From positions 292,500 to 356,499 of the forward strand of contig NZ_JACCHQ010000008.1 of assembly GCF_016031655.1 (NCBI RefSeq): a DNA stretch of 64,000 nucleotides. The letters are read 5' to 3'. Position numbers and translations under genes: made by a program. A model generated the notes under the pieces. The model was not told where the DNA came from. It worked only from the letters and a program-made list of their open reading frames with translations, and did no database searches. Of this stretch, positions 8,714-17,391 are shown piece by piece (within the stretch, counting starts at the first letter, position 1; each line of letters opens with the position of its first letter). This DNA comes from Bradyrhizobium glycinis (GTDB lineage: Bacteria; Pseudomonadota; Alphaproteobacteria; Rhizobiales; Xanthobacteraceae).

Positions 8714-8728
8714 GAAGAAGTCGTTCCT

Positions 8729-8956
8729 TTAGAAAACGAACAGCAGAAGCAGCGCGATCAGCAGCGAGAAGATGCCGAGCGCTTCGGTCACGGCGAAGCC
8801 GAAGATCAGGTTGCCGAACTGGCCCTGAGCGGCCGACGGGTTGCGGACGGCTGCGGCGAGGTAGTTGCCGAAGATCACGCCCACGCCGACGCCCGCACCG
8901 CCCATGCCGATGCACGCGATGCCCGCGCCGATAAGTTTTGCTGCTGCCGGATCCAT
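8729..8956 (-). CDS. atpE: ATP synthase Fo subunit c
   Basis: 75 residues: two hydrophobic helices joined by a polar loop (RNPSAAQGQ). The first has the Gly/Ala-repeat ([14 protein letters not shown]) that packs the c ring. The second carries the proton-binding carboxylate, here E58 in [12 protein letters not shown]. The loop reads RNP where many species have RQP. The start ATG is fixed by homologous length and lies 53 bp after atpB. Readable on the minus strand between atpB and a hairpin that may raise its relative expression. Confidence 0.95.
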   Translation of the reverse strand: MDPAAAKLIGAGIACIGMGGAGVGVGVIFGNYLAAAVRNPSAAQGQFGNLIFGFAVTEALGIFSLLIALLLLFVF

Positions 8957-9009
8957 TTTAGACTCCTTGGAAGAAAGATTGGGTTGTGGGTGGAAATTCC
9001 CCGGACCGC

Positions 9010-9759
9010 TCAGTGTCCCGGATGAATGGCGTCGTTGAGGTAGATGCAGGTCAGGATCGCGAACACGTAAGCCTGCAGGAACGCGACCAGGATCTCGAGA
9101 GCATACAGCGCGACCGTGAGCGCCAGCGGCAGCACGCCGCCGACCCAGCCGATGGCGCCGAGCGAGAAGCCCAGCATGGCGACGAAGCCCGCGAACACCT
9201 TCAGCGCGATGTGGCCGGCCAGCATGTTGGCGAACAGACGAATGCTGTGCGAGACCGGCCGCAGGAAGAACGACAGGACCTCGATGAACATGACCAGCGG
9301 CAGGACGTAGCCGGGCACGCCATGGGGAACGAAGATCTTGAAAAACTTCACGCCGTTCTTGGCGACGCCGTAGATCAGCACGGTGAAGAAGACCAGCAGC
9401 GCCAGCCCGGCGGTGACGATCAGGTGGCTCGAGACCGTGAAGGTGTAAGGAATGATGCCGACCAGGTTCGAGACGCAGATGAACATGAACAGCGAGAAGA
9501 TCAGCGGGAAGAACTTCATGCCTTCCGCGCCGGCCGTCGAACGGATGGTCGACGCCACGAATTCGTAGGAGATCTCGGCGACCGACTGCAGGCGCCCAGG
9601 GACCAGCTGCGAGCCGCTGGCGAGCATCAGGATCGAGATGATCGCGACCGCGATCAGCATGTAGAGCGACGAATTGGTGAAGGCGATCGTGTGATTGCCG
9701 ATATGGCCCAGGGTGAAGAGAGGCTCGATGTTGAACTGGTGGATCGGATCGATTTTCAT
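9010..9759 (-). CDS. atpB: ATP synthase Fo subunit a
   Basis: 249 residues from ATG 9759 ([15 protein letters not shown]), the usual rhizobial start; an in-frame ATG 30 bp upstream adds an unlikely leader. It is strongly hydrophobic with five or six membrane helices. The essential arginine of the proton half-channel is R174 in [14 protein letters not shown], and the C-terminal helix [23 protein letters not shown] is intact. It works with the c ring to convert proton flow into rotation. About 110 bp separate it from atpI upstream. Confidence 0.95.
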   Translation of the reverse strand: MKIDPIHQFNIEPLFTLGHIGNHTIAFTNSSLYMLIAVAIISILMLASGSQLVPGRLQSVAEISYEFVASTIRSTAGAEGMKFFPLIFSLFMFICVSNLVGIIPYTFTVSSHLIVTAGLALLVFFTVLIYGVAKNGVKFFKIFVPHGVPGYVLPLVMFIEVLSFFLRPVSHSIRLFANMLAGHIALKVFAGFVAMLGFSLGAIGWVGGVLPLALTVALYALEILVAFLQAYVFAILTCIYLNDAIHPGH

Positions 9760-9871
9760 CGGCGCGGCATCTCTTGGTCTGCCGGGCATGCCGGCGGGTC
9801 TCGGTCCTGCCGGCCGGGCCGGCCCGTACCGGCGAGGCCGGCACGATCATTCCTCTCCTGGTGGGACCAGC

Positions 9872-10246
9872 TTACGAACCACCGCGCCTGTTTTGACCCG
9901 CGCCTGCCGATCTCACCACATTCACCACGCCGGCGACGAAGCCCAGCAGCAGGAACACGATGAATCCGAAAGGCGACGTCGACAGCAAACGGTCGAACCC
10001 CCAGCCAATCCCCGCTCCGACAGCGACACCGGCGACCAACTCGGAGGATAACCGAAAACCAAGCGCCATCGCCGAGGCTCTGGCCGCTTTGTCTCCATCG
10101 TCACCTGCGGGTTGCTCGGTCTTGGCCCGGCGGTCGCGAAATTCGGACAACCGCTGATCAAGATTTCCGAGCCGATCGGAAAGCGCGGCTTCCTCGGACG
10201 ATCTATCGCGATCTCCATTCTCACCGTGTCCCGTGCTCTGTGCCAT
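9872..10246 (-). CDS. atpI: AtpI, Fo assembly protein
   Basis: 124 residues. A charged, hydrophilic N-terminal half (many Asp, Arg and Glu) is followed by two membrane helices (SELVAGVAVGAGIGWGFD and FGFIVFLLLGFVAGVVNVVR), the AtpI/YnaI-like fold. AtpI helps assemble the c ring or transports Mg2+ for it. It is the first gene of the cluster, so the operon promoter should lie in 10247-10330 on the minus strand; no clear consensus is seen. Confidence 0.85.
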   Translation of the reverse strand: MAQSTGHGENGDRDRSSEEAALSDRLGNLDQRLSEFRDRRAKTEQPAGDDGDKAARASAMALGFRLSSELVAGVAVGAGIGWGFDRLLSTSPFGFIVFLLLGFVAGVVNVVRSAGAGQNRRGGS

Positions 10247-10606
10247 GCGACAAAGACCCGAAACGCTGCGGCCAAATGGAAATTACGCCCGCCACCCTCA
10301 AAAGCCGCGCGGACCATACTGATGGCCCATAATCAAGTCAAGCCAAGTCACGATTGCGTCGCTTTCGATTATGTCTTTGATTTACTTGATGATATTGTCG
10401 CGCGCAGCAGCGCTGCACACAGCGTGACGCCGCACCGCAGCAGGTCTGCTCGCGAACGGCGGACGCAGCCGCGCTTTCGCCGCGGCGGTGGGATCAAACA
10501 AGCCGCCGCGTTCGTTGATTCCAGCGGCGGCTTTTTGGCGGCGGATTGCCGGCTGCGGGTGTAGAATTGCAACTGCAGCCGCAGCAGCGCCGGGGCGGAG
10601 ACAACG
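10247..10606. other. Intergenic: atp promoter region and plus-strand terminator
   Basis: The AT-rich block at about 10320-10395 (TCAAGTCAAGCC..., TTTGATTTACTTGATGATATTG) stands out from the GC-rich surroundings and is the likeliest promoter zone. A stem AAGCCGCCGC / GCGGCGGCTT at about 10500-10533 followed by TTTT points along the plus strand, yet no plus-strand gene lies immediately upstream. No protein gene is visible. Confidence 0.45.
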
Positions 10607-11122
10607 ATGAGACCTGCGACGTCATCCACGACATCATGGTTCGCGGCGGCGGCCGCGGTGATGGTGGTCAGCGGCGGCCTCGTGGCCGCGCAATCCGCGC
10701 CCGACGGCGAAAATGGCCGCTACAGCATGACGCCCATTCCCGAGGGCGTGCTGCGGCTCGACACGCGTACCGGCACGGTGTCGACCTGCAGCAAGAACGG
10801 CGCCGGTTGGGCCTGCTACGCGGTGCCCGACGAGCGGACCGCACTCGATGCCGAGATCGGCAGGCTCCAGGCCGAGGTCGAGAGGCTGAAGGGACAGCTC
10901 GCGGCGGGGCCGACCGTATCGGGCAAGATCGACGAGGCGCTGCCGAAATCCGATCCGCTCAGGAAAGCCGAGCCCAAGATCGCCGAGGGCGAGCGCAAGA
11001 TCGAGATCCCACTGCCGAGCGAGCAGGACATCGACCGCGTGATGTCGTTCCTGGAAAAGGCCTGGCGGCGGCTGATCGACATGGCCAACCGCGTGCAGAA
11101 AGACGTGGCGGGGAAGATTTGA
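10607..11122 (+). CDS. Exported coiled-coil protein of unknown function
   Basis: 171 residues. The signal peptide (SWFAAAAAVMVVSGGLVAAQS) is followed by a short segment with two cysteines (TVSTCSKNGAGWACYAVPDE), then a heptad-rich helix (LDAEIGRLQAEVERLKGQL), and a lysine/glutamate-rich C terminus (EQDIDRVMSFLEKAWRRLIDM). The cysteine pair in an oxidising periplasm suggests a disulfide. Similar small proteins occur across Bradyrhizobiaceae without assigned function. It lies 13 bp before the YjbQ-family gene, so they are likely co-transcribed. Confidence 0.65.
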   Translation: MRPATSSTTSWFAAAAAVMVVSGGLVAAQSAPDGENGRYSMTPIPEGVLRLDTRTGTVSTCSKNGAGWACYAVPDERTALDAEIGRLQAEVERLKGQLAAGPTVSGKIDEALPKSDPLRKAEPKIAEGERKIEIPLPSEQDIDRVMSFLEKAWRRLIDMANRVQKDVAGKI

Positions 11123-11135
11123 TGCGTGCCCCTCC

Positions 11136-11609
11136 ATGACATCAGCCAGATCCGTCACCCGCTCCGCACCATCGTCCGTGCAGGCTGCGACCGTCACATC
11201 GTCACTGCTCACCGTGCAGACACCCGGCCGCGGCTTCACTGATCTGACCAGTGAGGCCGCAAGATTCATCGCCGATGCGCACGCGGGTGAGGGTGCATTG
11301 ACGCTGTTCATCCGCCACACCTCGGCCTCTCTGACGATCCAGGAAAACGCCGATCCCTCCGTGCTGGTCGATCTCACCACGGCGCTGTCACGGCTCGCGC
11401 CGGAGAACGCCGGGTGGACCCATGATACCGAGGGGCCCGATGACATGCCGGCCCACATCAAGACCATGCTGACGCAGACTTCGCTCCAGATCCCGGTCCT
11501 GAGCGGCAGGCTCGCGCTCGGCACCTGGCAGGCGATCTATCTGATCGAGCATCGCAGCCGCCCGCACCGCCGTGAGATCGTGCTGCAATTCGTCGGCAGC
11601 AATCGCTAG
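11136..11609 (+). CDS. YjbQ/UPF0047 family protein
   Basis: 157 residues. The family core is intact: FTDLTSEAARFIADAHAGEGALTLFIRHTSASLTIQENADPSVLVDL, then HTEGPDDMPAHIKTML-like (TEGPDDMPAHIK) and LGTWQAIYLIEHRSRPHRREIVLQ. The histidines in these segments form a probable metal/phosphate pocket; members show weak thiamine-phosphate synthase activity in E. coli, but the natural role is unsettled. About 25 residues of low-complexity leader precede the core, so a start nearer ATVTSSLLTV is possible, though no other ATG is present. Confidence 0.85.
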   Translation: MTSARSVTRSAPSSVQAATVTSSLLTVQTPGRGFTDLTSEAARFIADAHAGEGALTLFIRHTSASLTIQENADPSVLVDLTTALSRLAPENAGWTHDTEGPDDMPAHIKTMLTQTSLQIPVLSGRLALGTWQAIYLIEHRSRPHRREIVLQFVGSNR

Positions 11610-11656
11610 AGCGTTTTCGAGCGAGGTTGGTGTCGGTTCGCGCCAAGAAAACGCGT
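11610..11656. repeat. Short inverted repeat (AGCGTTTTC...GAAAACGC)
   Basis: GCGTTTTC and GAAAACGC bracket a 30-base centre just after the YjbQ-family stop. This matches the general form of a dispersed Bradyrhizobium intergenic repeat (from memory) and may act as a weak transcript end. Confidence 0.5.
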
Positions 11657-11679
11657 CCAAGCAAGAAGCACACAAAAGC

Positions 11680-11708
11680 AAAACCGGCCGCGGAGACCGC
11701 GGCCGGTT
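11680..11708 (-). terminator. Rho-independent terminator of the MFS gene
   Basis: An 11-bp perfect stem (ACCGGCCGCGG / CCGCGGCCGGT) with a 3-base loop lies 24 bp past the transporter stop. On the minus strand it is followed by TTTTGCTTTTGTG, suiting termination there. Confidence 0.8.
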
Positions 11709-11731
11709 CGTGTCGTCGATTGTTGCTGCGA

Positions 11732-13396
11732 TCAGGTCGCCTTGATGTCGACGTCCTTGGTTTCCGGCAGGAACAGGAAGCCGATCACCACGGTAATCGA
11801 GGCGAAGATGATCGGGTACCAGAGACCGGCGTAGATGTCGCCCGTCGAGGCCACGATGGCGAAGGCGGTGGCGGGCAGGAGGCCGCCGAACCAGCCGTTG
11901 CCGATGTGGTAGGGCAGCGACATCGAGGTGTAGCGGATGCGGGTCGGGAACAATTCGACCAGCATCGCCGCGATCGGGCCGTACACCATGGTGACGAACA
12001 CGACCAGGATGAACAGCAGGCCGATGATCGCCGCCACCTGCGGACGGAAGATGTCGAACGGATGCGCCATCTTCACGATGCCGGCGTCACCCGCCTTGGG
12101 ATAGCCGGCCGCCTGCACCGCGGCGAGAACCGCCGGGTTGCTGTCCTTGGCGTTGGTGTAGGGCACGTCCTTGCCGTTGACCACGACCTTCACGCCTGAG
12201 CCGGCCGGACCTGACGTCGTCGAGTACTTGACCGACGATTGCGACAGGTAGGCGCGCGCGGTGTCGCAAGGCGCGGTGAAGACGCGGGTGCCGACCGGGT
12301 TGAACAGATCGCCACAGCCGGCGGGATCGGCCACCACCTCGACCTTGACCGTCTCGATGGCCTTTTCCAGCGCCGGGTTGGCGTTGGACGTGATCATCTT
12401 GAAGATCGGGAAGAAGGTGAGGGCCGCGATCAGGCAGCCGCCAAGGATGATCGGCTTGCGGCCGATCTTGTCGGACAGCATGCCGAACACGATGAAGAAG
12501 CCGGTGCCGAGCAGCAGCGACCAGGCGATCAGGAGGTTGGCGGTATAGCCGTCGACCTTCAGGATCGATTGCAGGAAGAACAGCGCGTAGAACTGGCCGG
12601 TGTACCAGACCACGCCCTGGCCCATCACGCCGCCGAGCAAGGCGAGCAGCACGAGCTTGCCGTTCTGCCAGTTGCCGAAGGCCTCCGTCAGCGGCGCCTT
12701 CGAGCCCTTCCCTTCCTCCTTCATCTTCTGGAAGATCGGCGATTCGTTCAGGCGAAGCCGGATCCAGACCGAGATGCCGAGCAACAGCACCGAGACCAGG
12801 AACGGAATGCGCCAGCCCCAAGCCGCGAAGTCGGCCTCGCCGACCGCGGTGCGGGTGAACAGGATCACCAGCAGCGACAGGAACAGGCCGAGCGTAGCCG
12901 TGGTCTGGATGAACGAGGTGTAGTAGCCGCGCTTGCCGTTCGGCGCATGCTCCGCGACATAGGTTGCCGCGCCGCCATACTCGCCGCCGAGCGCCAGGCC
13001 CTGGGCGAGGCGCAGCACGATCAGGATGATCGGAGCCGCGATGCCGATCGTCGCCGCGTTGGGCAACAGGCCGACGATGAAGGTCGACAGACCCATGATC
13101 AGGATCGTGACCAGGAAGGTGTATTTGCGGCCGACGATGTCGCCGATGCGGCCGAAAACGATCGCGCCGAACGGCCGCACCAGGAAGCCCGCGGCAAACG
13201 CCAGCAGCGCGAAGATGTCGCGGGTTGCCGGCGGATAGGCCGAGAAGAACTGCACGCCGATGATCGAGGCGAGCGAACCGTAAAGATAGAAGTCGTACCA
13301 CTCGAAGACGGTACCGAGCGAGGAGGCGAGAATGACGAACCGTTCGTCCTTCGTCATCCCTCCCGCGCCTGCTTGAGACACAGCCATTGTCGACAT
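11732..13396 (-). CDS. Major facilitator transporter, metabolite:H+ symporter (MHS) type
   Basis: 554 residues from ATG 13396 (GGGGAG upstream). The N terminus (VFEWYDFYLYGSLASIIGVQFF) and the loop GRIGDIVGRKYTFLVTI are hallmarks of the MHS branch (KgtP, ShiA, ProP), which takes up carboxylates, shikimate or betaines with protons. LAQGLALGGEYGGAATYVAEHAP is the family's helix 4-5 signature. Between helices in the second half, at about residues 335-446, is an extra soluble segment of about 110 residues containing four cysteine/proline-rich stretches, absent from KgtP. The final helices and PETKDVDIKAT tail are normal. Substrate unknown. Confidence 0.85.
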   Translation of the reverse strand: MSTMAVSQAGAGGMTKDERFVILASSLGTVFEWYDFYLYGSLASIIGVQFFSAYPPATRDIFALLAFAAGFLVRPFGAIVFGRIGDIVGRKYTFLVTILIMGLSTFIVGLLPNAATIGIAAPIILIVLRLAQGLALGGEYGGAATYVAEHAPNGKRGYYTSFIQTTATLGLFLSLLVILFTRTAVGEADFAAWGWRIPFLVSVLLLGISVWIRLRLNESPIFQKMKEEGKGSKAPLTEAFGNWQNGKLVLLALLGGVMGQGVVWYTGQFYALFFLQSILKVDGYTANLLIAWSLLLGTGFFIVFGMLSDKIGRKPIILGGCLIAALTFFPIFKMITSNANPALEKAIETVKVEVVADPAGCGDLFNPVGTRVFTAPCDTARAYLSQSSVKYSTTSGPAGSGVKVVVNGKDVPYTNAKDSNPAVLAAVQAAGYPKAGDAGIVKMAHPFDIFRPQVAAIIGLLFILVVFVTMVYGPIAAMLVELFPTRIRYTSMSLPYHIGNGWFGGLLPATAFAIVASTGDIYAGLWYPIIFASITVVIGFLFLPETKDVDIKAT

Positions 13397-13581
13397 GTTG
13401 AGTCGCTCCCCGAAAAATACGTTTCCTCGCTCCCCCAGAATGTCCGGACGCGCCGGATCAGCCCAGGTCTTGCCCACAAGGTAACATCGGCGTGAAACCC
13501 GCCCCAATACGACTTTCGGCTTTGCGCACTGGCGCTGTGGTATCCGGCGCCGGTGCACAAGTGCCAGGCCCGGGGATTAAC

Positions 13582-13598
13582 CCCTTTGCAGCAAAGGG
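13582..13598. promoter_or_regulatory. 17-bp palindrome upstream of response regulator
   Basis: CCCTTTGC-A-GCAAAGGG is a perfect inverted repeat about 95 bp upstream of the response regulator start and 185 bp from the divergent transporter. It is a candidate operator; no protein is assigned. Confidence 0.4.
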
Positions 13599-13691
13599 AT
13601 AATGTGCACTTGCATGCCACGGCCGCTCGGGGAAGAATTGACACACCCGAGATCTGTTTGCCGACCCGGCGCGAATGACAGCAAGAGAACG

Positions 13692-14363
13692 ATGAACGCT
13701 CCTTCGACTTATCTCGTCATCGCCGATGATCATCCCCTGTTCCGCGATGCGCTGCGGCAGGCGGTGGCGGGCGTTCTCCCCTCGGCCCGGATCGACGAGG
13801 CCGGATCCTTCGAAGATCTGACCAAGCTTCTGGAGCAGGCCTCCGACGTCGATCTGGTCCTGCTCGACCTCTCCATGCCCGGGATTTCCGGCTTTTCCGG
13901 CCTGATCTACCTGCGCGCGCAATATCCGGCGATCCCGGTCGTGATCGTCTCGGCCTCCGACGATAGCGCCACGATCCGCCGTTCGCTCGATTTCGGTGCG
14001 TCCGGCTTCATCCCCAAGCGGTTCGGGGTCGAGACCTTGCGCGACGCCATCCTCAAGGTGATGGAAGGCGACGTCTGGGTTCCCGCCGATACCGACCTGT
14101 CCGCCGCCGCCGACCCTGACATGACCCGCCTCCGCGACCGCCTGGTGACGCTGACGCCGCAGCAGGTCCGGGTCCTGATGATGCTGTCGGAAGGCCTTCT
14201 CAACAAGCAGATCGCCTACGAGCTCGGCGTCTCCGAGGCCACCATCAAGGCCCATGTCTCGGCGATCCTGCAAAAGCTCGGCGTCGAGAGCCGGACGCAA
14301 GCGGTGATTGCCGCCGCGAAGATCGCCGGCGGCCAATGGAAGCAGGGCCCGCCGACGGGGTGA
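13692..14363 (+). CDS. LuxR-family response regulator (orphan)
   Basis: 223 residues from ATG 13692, after AAGAGAA. Receiver: acidic pair in VIADDHPLF, phosphoacceptor aspartate in VDLVLLDLSMPG (near residue 59), and the conserved lysine in FIPKRFG. Output: HTH (LTPQQVRVLMMLSEGLLNKQIAYELGVSEATIKAHVSAILQKLGV). No kinase lies next to it. The last 126 bp of the gene recur, about 88% identical by hand count, at 19520-19642, with a 5-kb cassette in between; see findings. The tail KIAGGQWKQGPPTG is unaffected. Confidence 0.88.
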   Translation: MNAPSTYLVIADDHPLFRDALRQAVAGVLPSARIDEAGSFEDLTKLLEQASDVDLVLLDLSMPGISGFSGLIYLRAQYPAIPVVIVSASDDSATIRRSLDFGASGFIPKRFGVETLRDAILKVMEGDVWVPADTDLSAAADPDMTRLRDRLVTLTPQQVRVLMMLSEGLLNKQIAYELGVSEATIKAHVSAILQKLGVESRTQAVIAAAKIAGGQWKQGPPTG

Positions 14364-14367
14364 TCCG

Positions 14368-17199
14368 CTACAGCGTGGTCAGCAGCACGCTGGCCGCTTT
14401 GATATCCGCCGTCTCGGAGCCCTCGGCAAAGCCATCGAGCGCCGATTGGAGCCATCGCTTCGCCTCGTCGCGCTGCCCGCGCTCGGCAAACAGCCCGGCG
14501 AGATCGATTGCGGCGCGCAGCTCCCAGGCCGTAGCGCCTTGCCGGCGACTGAGATCCAGGGATTGCATGAACTGGGCTTCTGCCTGCTCCGCGTTGGGCT
14601 CCGGCAGCGACAGCAGAACTCTGCCTTTCATCCGCAGCAACTCGGGCATGTAGAGATGATCGCCGCTCTGATCGACGAGGCGGATCGCATCCTCGATCAG
14701 GCGCGCACTCTGCGCGATCTGTCCAAGCGCCAGCAAGCCTTGAACCAGCGCGATGTTGAAGGTCGTGGTGAGCAGTTCGTAGCCGGCCTCGTGGAGCTCA
14801 CGTAGGCAAGCTTCGATCGTCTCGACGCCATATGCGGCGTCTCCCCGACGGATCGCCAGTTCGCCTTTCACGCCGCGGCCCACCACGAGATAGGGACCCA
14901 TCGATCGAGATTCAGCATGCGCGATGAACTGGTCAATGCTCTGTTCCGCGCCGTCGAGATCGCCGTCCCACAGCGAGATGGAGACCGCCCAGATCAGCGC
15001 GATGCACAGTGTGATCGGATGCTCCATCTGCGCGGCTTCAGTCACCGTCTGTTGCGCCAGCTGCCGCGCGTCCGCGGGCCGGCCCTGCAACCAGAGTTCG
15101 CGCGCCAGCGTGATGCCGGCCCGGTTGCGATGATCGAAGCCATGAATGGTGCTGATCCGTTCCGCGCCCGGCCCTTGCCATGCGACCTCCAGCATCTTCA
15201 GCGCATCGCGGTGCTCGCCGGCCAGATGCAGCGAGACCCCGAGCAGCGAATGGGCGAGGACGATCGCGCCGGGATCGCCGAGTGGCTGCGCGACCGCAAG
15301 GCTCTGCTGCGCATAACCCAGCGCGGCGTCGAACTGTCCCATCCGTTCGTGGAAGATATGCATGCGGCCGAGCAGCTGGAGCTGGTTCGGCGCGTCGCCG
15401 CGCGCCTCGGCGATCGCAAGGCTCCTGCTCAAGGCTACGCGCGCCGCCTCGCTGCCGCCGCGCGTGAACATCAGGCTCAGCCCGAGGGCGGCCTGGATGT
15501 GCATTTCATCGGCGCTGCCGCGCGCGGACGGGGTCATCGCAAGCAGCGCCCGTTCCGACCAGCGCCGGCATTCGATCAAGAGGGACATCGCGAGGAAGAT
15601 CGGCGTTGCCGCGGCGGCGAGCGCGATGCCGGCGTTGGCGTCGCCGCCCGCGCCAAAGCACCAGTCCAGCGCGGCACGCACGTTGTGGAGCGCGGAGAAG
15701 TGGATCGCCCGTTCGTCGGCGTTCGGCGTTGCCGCCCATGTGCTGCCGGCCTGCTCCAGCCATCGCCGGTAGTAGATTGCGTGGCGGGCGGCGAGCGCGG
15801 CGTCGTTCGGCTCGATCTCGAGCAGATAGGCGCGCGTGGTATCGAGCAGACGGTAGCGCATCATGGCGCCGACCGGCCGCGGCGCAACCATCGATTTGGC
15901 GACGAGACTGTCTATGGCGTCGAACAAGCGGGAGCGGTCGGCACGTTCATCCGGGACGACCTCGAGGGCGGCGTCGATGGTGAAGTGACCTACGAAGACG
16001 GCCAGCCTGCGGAGTACGAGGCGCTCGATGTCGGACAGCAGCCCGTAGCTCCAGTCCAGTGTCGCCCGCAATGTCTTCTGCCGCGGCGGCGCGGTGCGCT
16101 GGCCCTGCCAGAGCAGATTGAGACGCTCGTCGAGCAGCGCGGCCGTCTGCTCCAGGCCGTAAGCCTCGACCCGGCCGGCGGCGAGCTCGATCGCCAGGGC
16201 CATGCCGTCGAGCTTGCGGCAGATGCCGGCGACGAGCGCCGCATTGCTGTCATCGAGCGCGATCTGCGCGCCGCCAGCGGTCGCCCGTTCGATGAAGAGC
16301 TGAAGCGCGGGATAGGTCTGCGCAGCCGCCGCACTCAGCCCGGTACTATCAGGCGGAACGGCGAGCGGCGCCAATCGATAGACCTGCTCGCCCTCGACGC
16401 GCAGGGCTTCGCGGCTGGTGGCGAGGATGTGGACATCCAGCGCAGCGTGGAAGATCGCCGAAGCCAGCGGCGCCGCTGCGGCGATGACATGCTCGCAATT
16501 GTCGAGGATGAGCAGCATCCGCTTGTCCCTGACATGCGCGAGCAGCGCGGGCAGGGGATCGTCGGTCTCGGCCGGCAAGCCGAGCATCAACAGGATCGAG
16601 GTGATCACGAGATCGGGATCGCTGAGCGCGGCAAGGTCGACGAAATGTGCGGCGTCGGAGAACGTCGCGAGCAGGTCGTGGGCGATCGCCACCGCGACGG
16701 CAGTCTTGCCCACACCGCCCGGACCCACGATCGTGACGAAGCGCGAGGTGAGAAGCTTGTCGGAGATGGTAGCAACCGCCTGGTCGCGCCCGACCATCCG
16801 TTGCAGCCGGTTCGGCAGCTTGACCGGCGGCAATTCCATGGGCGGGGACGAGTGCCGCGCTGCCGGAAGCTCCGTGTGCGAGATCGGTGCCACGAAGCAA
16901 TAGCCGCGCCCGGAGAGCGTCGTGATGTATCGCGCGCCGTCCTTGCCGTCGCCGAGCGCCTTGCGGAGAGCGGCGATGTGAAAGCGCAGATTGGCCTCTT
17001 CGACGGTGATGCCGGGCCACACCAGCGCCATCAGATCCCATTTGCTGACGACCTCGTTCGGTCGCGACATCAGTGCGATCAGCGCGTCGAAGGCCTTCGC
17101 ACCCAGCGGCACCGCGACGCCGTCGCGCGTCACGAGCCTTTCATGTGGCGCCACGGTGAATGGTCCGAACGAGAGTCTTGGCCCGGTCGGCGTGGTCAT
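14368..17199 (-). CDS. Winged-helix / NB-ARC-like ATPase / TPR transcriptional regulator
   Basis: 943 residues from ATG 17199. Residues about 8-105 are an OmpR-type winged helix (FGPFTVAPHERLVTRDGVAVPLGAKAFDALIALM ... YITTLSGRGYCFVAP). An ATPase follows with Walker A (VGPGGVGKTAVAV) and Walker B (RMLLILDNCEHV), the latter the usual form in AfsR/SARP-like regulators. The C-terminal half is helical repeats (TPR type, ALGYAQQSLAVAQPLGDP and similar). Such STAND proteins switch on a target operon when a ligand or partner releases the ATPase. It is divergent from the Ohr-hydrolase-P460 operon, the obvious target, and its stop codon is 5 bp from the convergent response regulator stop. Confidence 0.88.
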   Translation of the reverse strand: MTTPTGPRLSFGPFTVAPHERLVTRDGVAVPLGAKAFDALIALMSRPNEVVSKWDLMALVWPGITVEEANLRFHIAALRKALGDGKDGARYITTLSGRGYCFVAPISHTELPAARHSSPPMELPPVKLPNRLQRMVGRDQAVATISDKLLTSRFVTIVGPGGVGKTAVAVAIAHDLLATFSDAAHFVDLAALSDPDLVITSILLMLGLPAETDDPLPALLAHVRDKRMLLILDNCEHVIAAAAPLASAIFHAALDVHILATSREALRVEGEQVYRLAPLAVPPDSTGLSAAAAQTYPALQLFIERATAGGAQIALDDSNAALVAGICRKLDGMALAIELAAGRVEAYGLEQTAALLDERLNLLWQGQRTAPPRQKTLRATLDWSYGLLSDIERLVLRRLAVFVGHFTIDAALEVVPDERADRSRLFDAIDSLVAKSMVAPRPVGAMMRYRLLDTTRAYLLEIEPNDAALAARHAIYYRRWLEQAGSTWAATPNADERAIHFSALHNVRAALDWCFGAGGDANAGIALAAAATPIFLAMSLLIECRRWSERALLAMTPSARGSADEMHIQAALGLSLMFTRGGSEAARVALSRSLAIAEARGDAPNQLQLLGRMHIFHERMGQFDAALGYAQQSLAVAQPLGDPGAIVLAHSLLGVSLHLAGEHRDALKMLEVAWQGPGAERISTIHGFDHRNRAGITLARELWLQGRPADARQLAQQTVTEAAQMEHPITLCIALIWAVSISLWDGDLDGAEQSIDQFIAHAESRSMGPYLVVGRGVKGELAIRRGDAAYGVETIEACLRELHEAGYELLTTTFNIALVQGLLALGQIAQSARLIEDAIRLVDQSGDHLYMPELLRMKGRVLLSLPEPNAEQAEAQFMQSLDLSRRQGATAWELRAAIDLAGLFAERGQRDEAKRWLQSALDGFAEGSETADIKAASVLLTTL

Positions 17200-17314
17200 C
17201 GCGAAATCTTGCTCATTTGCGAACCGGATAGCCAGAGGGCAGCCATCCCGCAAGGCCTGCGTTGCATCGGCATCAGACCGTGTTTGCAGGCCTCCCAATA
17301 GCTTCTGCGCCGGC

Positions 17315-17334
17315 CTCACAATTTCTCACAAGTC
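17315..17334. promoter_or_regulatory. 10-bp tandem direct repeat, candidate regulator site
   Basis: CCTCACAATT is followed directly by TCTCACAAGT, giving CTCACA twice at a 10-base period, about 60 bp upstream of the Ohr-like start. OmpR-type winged helices bind such one-turn direct repeats, so the divergent regulator at 17199 is the likely ligand. No test possible here. Confidence 0.35.
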
Positions 17335-17391
17335 CAAACGGGTCTCCGAAGCGCGTCGCTGATAGTAAGTCGCGATGGCAAGGAGCTCCTC

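Noticed and set aside
9872..10246. Extra large plus-strand frames over the atp genes (for example 8986-9963)
   Set aside because: Antisense to atpB and atpI, whose proteins are unmistakable; the antisense product is dominated by Asp, Arg, Gln and Glu.
14917..17301. A 794-codon open frame on the plus strand
   Set aside because: Antisense to the winged-helix/ATPase/TPR regulator, whose Walker motifs are intact. Composition is typical of a shadow frame.
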